This document shows positions 1-5,800 of a DNA stretch of 7,651 nucleotides, in pieces. Each line of letters begins with the position of its first letter. The stretch's first letter is position 1. The stretch spans positions 1 through 7,651 of the forward strand of contig JAHELX010000285.1 of NCBI GenBank assembly GCA_024643945.1, in the 5' to 3' direction. Under the pieces are notes generated by a model. That model was not told the DNA's origin. It was given only the letters and a program-made list of their open reading frames with translations, and did not search any database. The DNA comes from Anaerolineales bacterium (GTDB lineage Bacteria; Chloroflexota; Anaerolineae; 4572-78; NAK82). The position numbers and the translations under genes are program-made.

Positions 1-92
1 GCCCGCGTAGCAATGAACGTAGGCATATAGTAGCTGAGCGGTTCGTCCGGCGCATAATCCTCGAAAAAGCCACTGATCACGAAATTCTCCAT
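1..92 (-). CDS. N-terminal fragment of an unrecognised protein, runs off the left edge
   Basis: An open frame begins with ATG at 92-90 and stays open for 30 codons to the window edge, reading MENFVISGFFEDYAPDEPLS and onward. It starts 7 nt after the thioesterase stop codon on the same strand, so the two genes are probably co-transcribed. The start is uncertain. The ATG has AGGA directly against it with no spacer, whereas the GTG at 80-78 has a GGAG six bases upstream (minus-strand sense of 87-90) and may be the true start. I do not recognise the family from 30 residues. The sequence has no signal peptide or membrane segment, and is acidic and aromatic. Confidence 0.5.
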   Translation of the reverse strand, partial: MENFVISGFFEDYAPDEPLSYYMPTFIATR

Positions 93-99
93 TCCTGAG

Positions 100-546
100 T
101 TATTTTATCTCTCGTTTCGTTTGTTCCAGCACAGCCAACGTAACCATCGCTTTTGCTACCATTGCCGATTTGTCCTCGGCCAGTGCAAAGACCTCTGACT
201 CGACGACAGTGAACGTCCTCCCTGGCTTCAACACTTCTGCTCTACATCGCAATCGCTCCCCTTGCGCGGCCCTAAGGAAGTTTACCTTGAACTCGACGGT
301 CAGCACAAATTCGTCTTCACCGATTAATGTCGAAGCTGCCGCACCAGCCGTGTGGTCTGCCATTGTCGCCTGAACGCCCGCATGAATGAAAGCGTTCTGC
401 TGCAGATGCTTCGGCTTGACAATCAGTTGTGTCTCACACCATCCGGGCCCCAGGTCGACCAGTTGAATACCAACCTCCGCAACAAAGGCTGCTTTATCAA
501 AGAGTTGGGTAATAACGGACTTGTATTCGAGATTCCTGACCTGCAT
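100..546 (-). CDS. PaaI-family hotdog-fold thioesterase
   Basis: A small cytoplasmic single-domain protein of 148 residues, the usual length for PaaI/YbgC-like acyl-CoA thioesterases, which hydrolyse (often aryl) acyl-CoA to the acid and free CoA. The signature region is visible: His47, Asn51 and the His-Ala-Gly at 55-57, where most relatives have HGG, followed by the central helix with Asp64 in MADHTAGAAA, matching the family pattern HGG...D.a.g.a. The C-terminal half alternates short strands (FVLTVEFKVNFL, RLRCRAEVLK, FTVVESEVFA) as in the hotdog sheet. The frame is open further upstream to a GTG at 654, but I prefer the ATG at 546 because CGGAG lies 8 nt before it and family homology begins there. 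The Ala in place of the first Gly of HGG is a mild deviation. The physiological substrate cannot be told from sequence. Confidence 0.82.
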   Translation of the reverse strand: MQVRNLEYKSVITQLFDKAAFVAEVGIQLVDLGPGWCETQLIVKPKHLQQNAFIHAGVQATMADHTAGAAASTLIGEDEFVLTVEFKVNFLRAAQGERLRCRAEVLKPGRTFTVVESEVFALAEDKSAMVAKAMVTLAVLEQTKREIK

Positions 547-727
547 CACATATGCTCCGACTGTTGGGACTGCCTGGGTGAGCGGTCTACCCTCCTGCAC
601 AAAGTGAGCGGCACCCGTGCCTGCGCTCAGTTCAATCCCACACCACAATATCACCGCGGCGAGGAAGCCGGAGGTGGTCGCCTTTCTCAGTTGATAATAC
701 CGATCCGAGATGCAAATCTGGCCGGCG

Positions 728-1663
728 CTACAGGTGCTGTAGCGCCTGGGTGGCCTTGACGTCCAGCACCCGGTCGGTCTCGTCGTTGAGGATCTTGCGC
801 CCTAACTCTTCCCCGTAGGCAGTGAGTTGAGATATTTGGTGCGGATCGTCCATTTGGATGGGCTGGCGCAGGTCTACCTGAAAACGGCGGAAATCGAGTT
901 GCTCGAAGAAGGTATCTACCAGATGCACCTGCTGGTCGTCGGCGGATTGAAGGAAAGCGCCCAGCACCGGCCCCAGCCATTGCCAGGCCCAGAGGCGCTC
1001 GGCTTCTCCTGGTCGGAGATGGTGTGGATCGCGGCCCGTGCCCAGGCTGATGAGCGTCGTCCCGGCTAGATCCCAATCCAGGCAGTAGCAGATCTCGTAG
1101 GCGGCCAGGTAGCAGGGGTTGGCATAAGCGCCTACGCCGCCGTCCACATAGCGACCCTCGACCACCGGGAAGTAAGTGGGTACCGAACTGGATGCCAGCA
1201 CCGCCTTGACCACCGGCCAGTTGGCATATTCCTCCTTCCAGGGCTTGATGAAACGGGTGCGGTTGGTCACCAGGTCGAAGGCGGTAATGACGATATCGGT
1301 GGGCGGATCAGCCGACCAGAACTCGCCCAAAGCTATTTCGCCCAGGTACTGCTTGAGGGCGGCTTGCAGCGGGCCGTGGGGATGGCGGTAGCGGGTGAGC
1401 GGCCACAATCGGTTACGCCAGCGCCCGCGGAAGACCGACTCGCCCAATTCAGTATAGAGTTGGTGCATCTGGGCGCCGCTCAGCCCGACGCCGATGCCGG
1501 CCGAGATGATGGCGCCGGTCGAGGTGCCAGCCGCCACCCGGAAGATGTCATGAACCGATTGTCCCAGGTGGTCCTCCAGGATGGCCAGGGCGCGAGTAAC
1601 CATCACCCCCTTGATTCCACCGCCGTCAATAGAGATGGCAACGTGCTCCCGAAACGGCTTCAT
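728..1663 (-). CDS. Patatin-like phospholipase (lipid acyl hydrolase)
   Basis: A 311-residue patatin-domain protein, predicted to be a serine lipid acyl hydrolase that cleaves acyl chains from phospholipids or other lipids. All three family motifs are present. The oxyanion loop DGGGIKG is at 13-19, the nucleophile elbow GTSTG at 46-50 carries Ser48, and the dyad aspartate is Asp174 in YVDGGV. There is also the usual SSVPTYFP segment at 159-166 before the Asp. It has no signal peptide and no obvious membrane segment, so it is probably cytoplasmic or peripheral. The start is secure: AAGGAGG lies 4 nt upstream of the ATG (minus-strand sense of 1668-1674). The C-terminal 100 residues, rich in Gln and Asp, are typical of single-domain bacterial patatins and add no recognisable domain. 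Its substrate and its link to the neighbours are unknown. Confidence 0.9.
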   Translation of the reverse strand: MKPFREHVAISIDGGGIKGVMVTRALAILEDHLGQSVHDIFRVAAGTSTGAIISAGIGVGLSGAQMHQLYTELGESVFRGRWRNRLWPLTRYRHPHGPLQAALKQYLGEIALGEFWSADPPTDIVITAFDLVTNRTRFIKPWKEEYANWPVVKAVLASSSVPTYFPVVEGRYVDGGVGAYANPCYLAAYEICYCLDWDLAGTTLISLGTGRDPHHLRPGEAERLWAWQWLGPVLGAFLQSADDQQVHLVDTFFEQLDFRRFQVDLRQPIQMDDPHQISQLTAYGEELGRKILNDETDRVLDVKATQALQHL

Positions 1664-1825
1664 ACTTCCTCCTTGAATTCCTCTATATCACTTTGTCCGT
1701 GTTCCTTTCCGTTCGTCAGTCAAAAATTCGGTTGCGGCTTGGCCGCGTTATGTTTTGTACAGCAAAAACCTTAGTCTGTCACTGGTGGGAAGTCGAATGG
1801 GACAAATCGACAAACCATTGCCCAT

Positions 1826-1854
1826 TTGACCAGGCGACGCGCTCATGGTACTAT
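1826..1854 (+). promoter_or_regulatory. Candidate sigma70-type promoter inside the intergenic region
   Basis: TTGACC at 1826-1831 is followed after exactly 17 nt by TACTAT at 1849-1854, and TGG sits directly upstream of the latter as a TGn extension. The predicted start of transcription is near 1861. No gene on the plus strand follows in the next 1.7 kb, and the predicted transcript meets a terminator-like hairpin within about 60 nt. The layout resembles the regulator promoter at 3428-3456, which also begins after a CCCATT run. Confidence 0.42.
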
Positions 1855-1860
1855 ACTGCT

Positions 1861-1924
1861 GCCACGGCGAGTGAGCACTCGCCTGGTCTGGGAACACCCC
1901 TCAATGACGAGGGGTGTTTGATTT
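1861..1924 (+). ncRNA. Candidate small RNA with two hairpins
   Basis: From the predicted start near 1861 the transcript would contain hairpin 1 (GGCGAGTG/CACTCGCC, 1866-1873 with 1876-1883, a perfect 8-bp repeat with AG between, realistically 7 bp around a tetraloop), a short single-stranded linker TGGTCTGGG at 1884-1892, and hairpin 2 (1893-1918), then a U-rich tail. Promoter, compact structure and terminator in about 100 bases, with no reading frame, fit a small regulatory RNA. I recognise no Rfam family. The alternative is that these hairpins belong to the minus-strand leader of the patatin mRNA, or that the unit only blocks read-through towards the convergent phosphatase gene. Confidence 0.33.
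1893..1924 (+). terminator. Rho-independent terminator candidate
   Basis: A perfect 10-bp stem, AACACCCCTC (1893-1902) with GAGGGGTGTT (1909-1918), closes a 6-nt loop and is followed by TTTGATTTAT on the plus strand. The T-run is interrupted by a G and an A, so strength is uncertain. In the minus direction no T-run follows the stem, so the element works as a terminator, if at all, for plus-strand transcription. Confidence 0.5.
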
Positions 1925-2060
1925 ATATCCAGTATATCATATATGAGCAAAATACGGCCAGCAGGCCTGCAGGGCTGGTCCCCTTGAGTTGTTTTTTCAG
2001 ACGACGAGAGCTGTGGCTCGCGCCCCGACTGGGGTTAATCAGGCGGGTGTGCAAGCCGGA

Positions 2061-3311
2061 TTAACGAGTAACGATTGGCAGGTAGATCTTATAGCAGCGG
2101 TCGATTTCATAGCTATCGAAGACATCGCCAGTGGTGTCGATCGCATCCAGGTGCAGCCGACAGGCATTGACCTCTACTCTCAAGAAGTGATAGCGGCTGG
2201 CGCTGTAGGCCGTGAACCAGTCGTCGGTCACAGGGTACAGAGAAGCCCCACCGCCACCTGTGACGTAATAGACCACACCGCCATCCTCAGGAGTAGTGCA
2301 GGCACCGTTGAGAATAGGGCAGGTCCGCTCGTAGTCGTGGTCGTGCCCATTAAAGACGACGTCCACACCATAGGTCTCAAAGATCGGCACTAATTGGGTT
2401 TGTACCTGGCCCGTGCTACCGTGGGGGCCGGAGCTGTAGGCTGGATAATGGAAGAAGACAAACTTCCAGGGCCGGGTGCTGGCCTGCAAATCATTTACCA
2501 GCCAGTTGTACTGAATGCTACCAGCCCTGTAATCCTGGTTTGTGTCTAGCGCCACGAAATGAGCATTCCCCCAGTCGAATGAATAGTACTCCTCTTCATG
2601 GCCAGCCGGGGCGTTCCGTGGCAGGGAGTAGACATCGGTGTAGGCCTGATAGCCACAGCTACCGTCGCCCAGTTCGTGGTTTCCTATACTGGGATAGAAG
2701 GGAGTATGGCCCAGGCCCTCCTGGTAGAGGTCGAAATAGGCCCGGATGTATTGGTTCCACGAGCTATCGCTACCGGAGCAGATGCCACCACGATAGACGA
2801 TGTCCCCCGTATGGAGAGCCAGGTCAAAGCTATGTCGCTCCATCTCGGCTGCCACGGCCAGAGCCCCCGGGCTTGGCCATGAGCTGGCATCGCCAGGCCG
2901 ACCGTCACCCAAAGCGACGAACGTAAACCGGCCGGCTGGAGACACGGGCGCAGTGGTGAAGGTGATCTCTGGCCATGGCGTCAGGTCGTAACCCCCGGTG
3001 TATACCTTGTAATAGTAAGTGGTATTCGCCGTTAAGCCGGTGATCGTGGCCGAATGCCAGGCCTTGCCGTTGTAGGTGCTGCTGATGGCAGCTACGACGT
3101 TGCTATAGCTTTGGTCGAGGCTGTAGCGGACCTGACTTTCCCCCGCGCTGCTGGTGGCCCAGGAGACGACGACCGAAGTGGGAGTGGTTTCGCCGAGGTA
3201 AGGGTAGACTAAGAGGCCAGACTGGGACGCAGTCGGGCTGGGCCTGCCGACCAGCGTCTTCGTCAGGGCTATGAGCATTATGAAAAGAATAGACAAAGCT
3301 GTTCGCTTCAT
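2061..3311 (-). CDS. Secreted purple-acid-phosphatase-like metallophosphoesterase
   Basis: A 416-residue exported protein, predicted to be a dinuclear-metal phosphomonoesterase outside the membrane. Residues 1-22 form a signal peptide (MKRT, then a hydrophobic run to about 16). Residues 33-120 are an Fn3-like purple acid phosphatase N-terminal domain (SVVVSWAT, LTANTTYYYKV, FTTAP). Residues 128-385 are the calcineurin-like phosphoesterase domain with all expected ligand motifs: GDGR (Asp136), GDIVY (Asp170 and Tyr173, the tyrosine typical of purple enzymes), GNHE (Asn211, His212), His288 in FHYPAY, and GHDHDYER (His323, His325). The protein ends in YKIYLPIVTR, resembling the YLPLV-type tail I associate with exported Chloroflexota proteins. 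Substrate is open; some purple acid phosphatases are phytases, which matters given the adjacent inositol operon. The Shine-Dalgarno before the ATG is weak (GGA only), but the signal peptide supports this start. Confidence 0.9.
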   Translation of the reverse strand: MKRTALSILFIMLIALTKTLVGRPSPTASQSGLLVYPYLGETTPTSVVVSWATSSAGESQVRYSLDQSYSNVVAAISSTYNGKAWHSATITGLTANTTYYYKVYTGGYDLTPWPEITFTTAPVSPAGRFTFVALGDGRPGDASSWPSPGALAVAAEMERHSFDLALHTGDIVYRGGICSGSDSSWNQYIRAYFDLYQEGLGHTPFYPSIGNHELGDGSCGYQAYTDVYSLPRNAPAGHEEEYYSFDWGNAHFVALDTNQDYRAGSIQYNWLVNDLQASTRPWKFVFFHYPAYSSGPHGSTGQVQTQLVPIFETYGVDVVFNGHDHDYERTCPILNGACTTPEDGGVVYYVTGGGGASLYPVTDDWFTAYSASRYHFLRVEVNACRLHLDAIDTTGDVFDSYEIDRCYKIYLPIVTR

Positions 3312-3374
3312 GCGGTATCCATTGGTCGACTCGTGACCTCATAGGCTGGACGACAACCTGCCTGACATCTACTC

Positions 3375-3403
3375 ATTATATCATTTTCACCCCCCGCTTG
3401 CAA
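3375..3403 (-). promoter_or_regulatory. Promoter of the phosphatase gene
   Basis: On the minus strand TTGCAA (antisense of 3398-3403) is followed after exactly 17 nt by the consensus TATAAT (antisense of 3375-3380), with TGA directly before it as a TGn extended -10. The predicted start near 3368 gives a leader of about 57 nt to the ATG at 3311. The -35 box overlaps an inverted repeat, CTTGCA (3397-3402) with TGCAAG (3413-3418), a possible regulator site. Confidence 0.62.
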
Positions 3404-3427
3404 TCCCTAATCTGCAAGCCAACCCCA

Positions 3428-3456
3428 TTGACAAACCAGCCGGCTTATGCTATATT
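3428..3456 (+). promoter_or_regulatory. Main promoter of the regulator-inositol operon
   Basis: The perfect -35 box TTGACA at 3428-3433 is separated by 17 nt from TATATT at 3451-3456, and TGC precedes the -10 as a TGn extension. Transcription should start near 3463, giving a leader of about 130 nt before the regulator ATG. This is the strongest promoter in the window by sequence, and its early transcribed region carries the operator at 3467-3480. Confidence 0.7.
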
Positions 3457-3466
3457 AGACATGGTT

Positions 3467-3480
3467 TGCAAACGTGTGCA
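3467..3480. promoter_or_regulatory. LacI-family operator O1
   Basis: TGCAAACGTGTGCA is a 14-bp pseudo-palindrome with 6 of 7 base pairs symmetrical and CG at the exact centre (3473/3474). It fits the general LacI-family operator form (TGnAAnCGnTTnCA-like, with the hinge-helix leucine wedged in at the central CG). It lies at about +4 to +17 of the strong promoter, the classic place to block initiation or clearance. The overlapping TTTGCAAA at 3465-3472 is itself a perfect palindrome. The likely ligand is the regulator encoded immediately downstream. Confidence 0.6.
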
Positions 3481-3514
3481 TTGGGCTTTCTTTTCTCCTT
3501 TTATTTTGGCAGGA

Positions 3515-3532
3515 GTTGTATACGTTTGCGAC
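3515..3532. promoter_or_regulatory. Weaker second LacI-type operator O2
   Basis: The sequence centred on CG at 3523/3524 (GTTGTATACGTTTGCGAC) is symmetrical at 6 of 9 pairs. Its right half CGTTTGC is the exact reverse complement of GCAAACG in O1. The centres of O1 and O2 are 50 bp apart, close to five helical turns, so a tetramer or two dimers could bind on one face of the DNA. It is much less symmetrical than O1. Confidence 0.32.
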
Positions 3533-3545
3533 AGCCTCTCTTCCT

Positions 3546-3570
3546 TATAATACCCACGTGCGTGGGGTAT
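3546..3570 (+). promoter_or_regulatory. Possible second -10 box and hairpin in the regulator leader
   Basis: A consensus TATAAT is at 3546-3551, but no good -35 lies at 16-18 nt, so a second promoter is doubtful unless activated; O2 covers the place where its -35 would be. Immediately after it, CCCACG-TG-CGTGGG (3553-3566) is a perfect 6-bp inverted repeat that can extend through TA on both sides with one bulged G. It could be an operator or a short leader hairpin ahead of the weak ribosome site of the regulator. Confidence 0.3.
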
Positions 3571-3591
3571 AAAGTGGGCAAGTAGAGCACT

Positions 3592-4611
3592 ATGCGAGTT
3601 TCGATCAAAGACATCGCCAAGTCTGCCGGTGTTTCCCACTCTACCGTCTCCCGCGCGCTGAGTGACAGCCCCCTGGTCAGCGACGAGACTAAAGCTCGCA
3701 TCCAACGTCTGGCCCAGGAGATGGGCTATTCTCCCAATACCCTGGCCCGCAGCCTGGTCACCCGCCAAACTTATACAATCGGCGTGGTGGTTACGACCAT
3801 CGCCGACCCCTTCGTGGCCGAGGTAGTGCAGGGCATCGAAGCCACCGCTCACGATTACAACTACACAGTGATTCTGTGTAGTTCTGGGGCGCAGCCTGAG
3901 CGCGAGATTGCCGCTGTGGAGATGCTGCGTTCCAAGCGGGTAGATGGCGTTATCGTTACTTCTTCGCGTATCGGCGCTCTTTATCTCGAACACCTGGAAC
4001 GGATTGGCGCTCCTATTGTGCTCATCAACAATCACAACGAGAGTAGTGGCCGTTACACGTTCACTGTTACCGTGGACAACCGTCACGGTGGATACCTGGC
4101 TACAGAGCATCTGGTTCAACTTGGGCACCGGCGCATTGCCTACGTGACCGCGCCGGCCGACCACAGCTCCGACCTGGACCGGATGGCTGGCTATCGCGAG
4201 GCCCTTATCGCAGGTGGGATCGAACCGGATCCAACGCTGATCGTTCGCGGTAATGGCCGCGCCGACGGCGGTGAACAGGCGTTGAAGGCTTTGATAGAGC
4301 TGAGCCAACCGCCCTCCGCCGTCTTTTGTTACAACGATATGACGGCGATTGGATTGATGCACGCGGCCCGCCAGGTTGGTCTGTCAGTGCCCAGGGATAT
4401 GGCCGTGGTCGGCTTTGACGACATCCCATTCGCTTCTTACTTCTATCCTCCTCTGACCACCATTGCTCAGCCTAAAGTCGAGATGGGGCGATTGGCGATG
4501 AAAATGACCCTCTCTCTGATGACCATTGGCGAAGAGAACCATGAAGAGGAAATTTCTAACGTCGTCGTCCGGGGCACGCTGGTGGTGCGCGCCTCGACGG
4601 TTGAAGATTAA
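3592..4611 (+). CDS. LacI-family transcriptional regulator of the inositol operon
   Basis: A full-length 339-residue LacI/GalR-family repressor. The helix-turn-helix is at 3-24 (VSIKDIAKSAGVSHSTVSRAL), with His16 and Ser17 at the positions that read the operator half-site. The hinge helix at 47-56 (SPNTLARSL) carries the leucine (Leu55) that intercalates at a central CG step. The periplasmic-binding-protein-like effector domain runs from about 61 to the end, with the usual CYNDMTAIG (Asn248, Asp249) and GFDDIP (276-277) signatures. The Shine-Dalgarno is poor (AGTAGAG), which may keep levels low. The gene is first in its transcription unit, with iolG starting 20 nt after its stop, and a matching CG-centred operator overlaps its own promoter, so negative autoregulation relieved by an inositol-derived ligand is likely. 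The effector is an inference from neighbours. Confidence 0.92.
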   Translation: MRVSIKDIAKSAGVSHSTVSRALSDSPLVSDETKARIQRLAQEMGYSPNTLARSLVTRQTYTIGVVVTTIADPFVAEVVQGIEATAHDYNYTVILCSSGAQPEREIAAVEMLRSKRVDGVIVTSSRIGALYLEHLERIGAPIVLINNHNESSGRYTFTVTVDNRHGGYLATEHLVQLGHRRIAYVTAPADHSSDLDRMAGYREALIAGGIEPDPTLIVRGNGRADGGEQALKALIELSQPPSAVFCYNDMTAIGLMHAARQVGLSVPRDMAVVGFDDIPFASYFYPPLTTIAQPKVEMGRLAMKMTLSLMTIGEENHEEEISNVVVRGTLVVRASTVED

Positions 4612-4631
4612 GGGCTGGAGGTGAAAAACAA

Positions 4632-5648
4632 ATGACCAGGCAAATCAACGTAGGCATCATTGGCGCGGGCAGGATCGGCAGAGTACATGCCGAAAACCTG
4701 GCTTATCGCATCCCGGAGGCGAATGTGGTAGCCATTGCCGATATCTTCGTCGAGTCGGCCGAAAAATGTGCTGCCGACTTTAACATCCCGTCGGCTTTTA
4801 AAGGCCACCAGGCAATTATGGAAGACGATGAAATCGAGGCGGTGATGATCTGCTCCAGCACCGATAGCCACGCCCAATTCATCGGGGAGGCGGCCGCCGC
4901 CGGGAAACACATCTTTTGCGAAAAACCGATTGACTTCGACTTGAAAAGGATTGACCGGGCGCTGGAGGCGGTGAGCCAGGCCGGGGTCAAGCTGCAAATC
5001 GGCTTCAACCGGCGCTTCGATCCCAGCTTCAAGCGCGTGCGCGACGCGGTGGCTGGGGGCAAGATCGGTACGCCCCACATCCTGCACATCTTTAGCCGTG
5101 ACCCGGCCCCGCCGCCCATCGAGTACATCCAAGTCTCGGGTGGCATCTTCCTCGACATGACCATCCACGACTTCGATATGGCTCGTTACTTGATTGGGAG
5201 CGAAGTGGAGGAGGTATACGCCACTGGCGGGGTGATGATTGATCCCCGCATTGGCCAGGCGGGCGATATTGACACCGCCCTGGTGACCCTGCGCTACGCT
5301 CAGGGTGCCATCGGCAGCATAGACAACAGCCGCCAGGCGGTCTACGGCTACGATCAACGGGTCGAAGTCTTTGGATCGGAGGGTAGCATGGTCGTCGCCA
5401 ACCATACGCCCGACAATGCCATCTACAGTAATGCCGATGGAGTCCACGGAGCCAAACCTCTCTATTTCTTCATCGAGCGCTACACCGATGCCTACATCGC
5501 TGAAATGAGAGAGTTCATAACTTGCATCCTGGAAGATAAAATGCCTTCTGTAACTGGCATTGACGGGCGCATCCCGGTGGTGATGGGGCTGGCAGCCTGG
5601 AAATCCTACCGGGAGAACCGCCCGGTTAAGTTGAGCGAGATTGATTGA
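4632..5648 (+). CDS. iolG: Myo-inositol 2-dehydrogenase (Gfo/Idh/MocA family)
   Basis: A 338-residue NAD-dependent dehydrogenase, predicted to oxidise myo-inositol to scyllo-inosose (2-keto-myo-inositol), the first step of inositol catabolism in the cytoplasm. The Rossmann motif GIIGAGRIG is at 8-16, and Asp37 at the end of the second strand suits NAD over NADP. The EKP motif at 97-99 supplies catalytic Lys98, and the GGIFLDMTIHDFDMARY segment supplies Asp175 and His179, equivalent to the Lys-Asp-His set of Bacillus IolG. Length matches the family. A strong GGAGGTGA lies 7 nt before the ATG, 20 nt after the regulator stop, so the two are co-transcribed. Close relatives act on scyllo-inositol or other sugars, so exact specificity is inferred; the neighbouring IolM- and IolI-like genes support the inositol assignment. 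Confidence 0.87.
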   Translation: MTRQINVGIIGAGRIGRVHAENLAYRIPEANVVAIADIFVESAEKCAADFNIPSAFKGHQAIMEDDEIEAVMICSSTDSHAQFIGEAAAAGKHIFCEKPIDFDLKRIDRALEAVSQAGVKLQIGFNRRFDPSFKRVRDAVAGGKIGTPHILHIFSRDPAPPPIEYIQVSGGIFLDMTIHDFDMARYLIGSEVEEVYATGGVMIDPRIGQAGDIDTALVTLRYAQGAIGSIDNSRQAVYGYDQRVEVFGSEGSMVVANHTPDNAIYSNADGVHGAKPLYFFIERYTDAYIAEMREFITCILEDKMPSVTGIDGRIPVVMGLAAWKSYRENRPVKLSEID

Positions 5649-5655
5649 AAGAGGC

Positions 5656-5761
5656 GGAAGGTTGGAAGGTGGGATAGATGGAAGGCTGGAGGAACAAAAC
5701 GCCCCCATTTCCTATTCCTCCATTCTTCCAGCCTTCCATTCTTCCGGTCTTCCAACCTTCC
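5656..5761. repeat. 106-bp palindromic element with a 39-bp stem
   Basis: Bases 5656-5694 pair in a single register with 5723-5761: 32 Watson-Crick pairs, 4 G-T pairs and 3 mismatches, closing a 28-nt loop. The left arm is purine-rich and built of degenerate GGAAGG/TGGAAGG units; the right arm is its pyrimidine-rich complement. It fills almost the whole iolG-iolM gap, starting 7 nt after the iolG stop. No T-run follows on the plus strand, so it is not a standard terminator. In mRNA it would be a very stable hairpin able to stabilise the upstream iolG message or tune expression of the downstream gene. It could also be a REP/MITE-like mobile repeat. Confidence 0.82.
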
Positions 5762-5800
5762 AAGATTTAAACTTAATGAAAAGAAAGGAGATCTAAAGCA

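Larger units (their letters stand above)
1664..2060. other. 397-base intergenic region between patatin and phosphatase genes
   Basis: No convincing protein gene lies here; open frames crossing it lack ribosome sites and family resemblance. It contains the patatin Shine-Dalgarno at its left end, a small GCGGC-TTG-GCCGC hairpin at 1734-1746, the small-RNA-like unit at 1826-1924, an AT-rich stretch with the perfect palindrome TCATATATGA at 1937-1946, and the palindrome GCAGGCCTGC at 1961-1970 inside a CCAGC/GCTGG stem, which may help end phosphatase transcription. On the minus strand TGATATACT (antisense of 1931-1939) is an extended -10 candidate for patatin, but I see no matching -35. Confidence 0.5.

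Noticed and set aside
547..654. Upstream extension of the thioesterase to the GTG at 654
   Set aside because: There is no ribosome site before the GTG and the extra 36 residues lie outside the hotdog domain, whereas the ATG at 546 has CGGAG at good spacing.
728..1663. Patatin as a CBASS-type phospholipase effector (CapV-like)
   Set aside because: No CD-NTase, ubiquitin-like or other CBASS gene is adjacent; the neighbours are a phosphatase and a thioesterase, so a defence role has no support here.
1693..2064. Open frame of 123 codons on the plus strand in the intergenic region
   Set aside because: It runs through the promoter, both hairpins and the terminator-like stem, has no Shine-Dalgarno and resembles no protein family.
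3103..3342. 79-codon minus-strand frame overlapping the start of the phosphatase gene
   Set aside because: It is an out-of-frame shadow of the phosphatase signal peptide and N-terminal domain with no features of its own.
5656..5761. Rho-independent terminator after iolG
   Set aside because: The stem is far too long and the bases after it (AAGATTTAAACTT) lack a T-run, so it is better described as a palindromic repeat.
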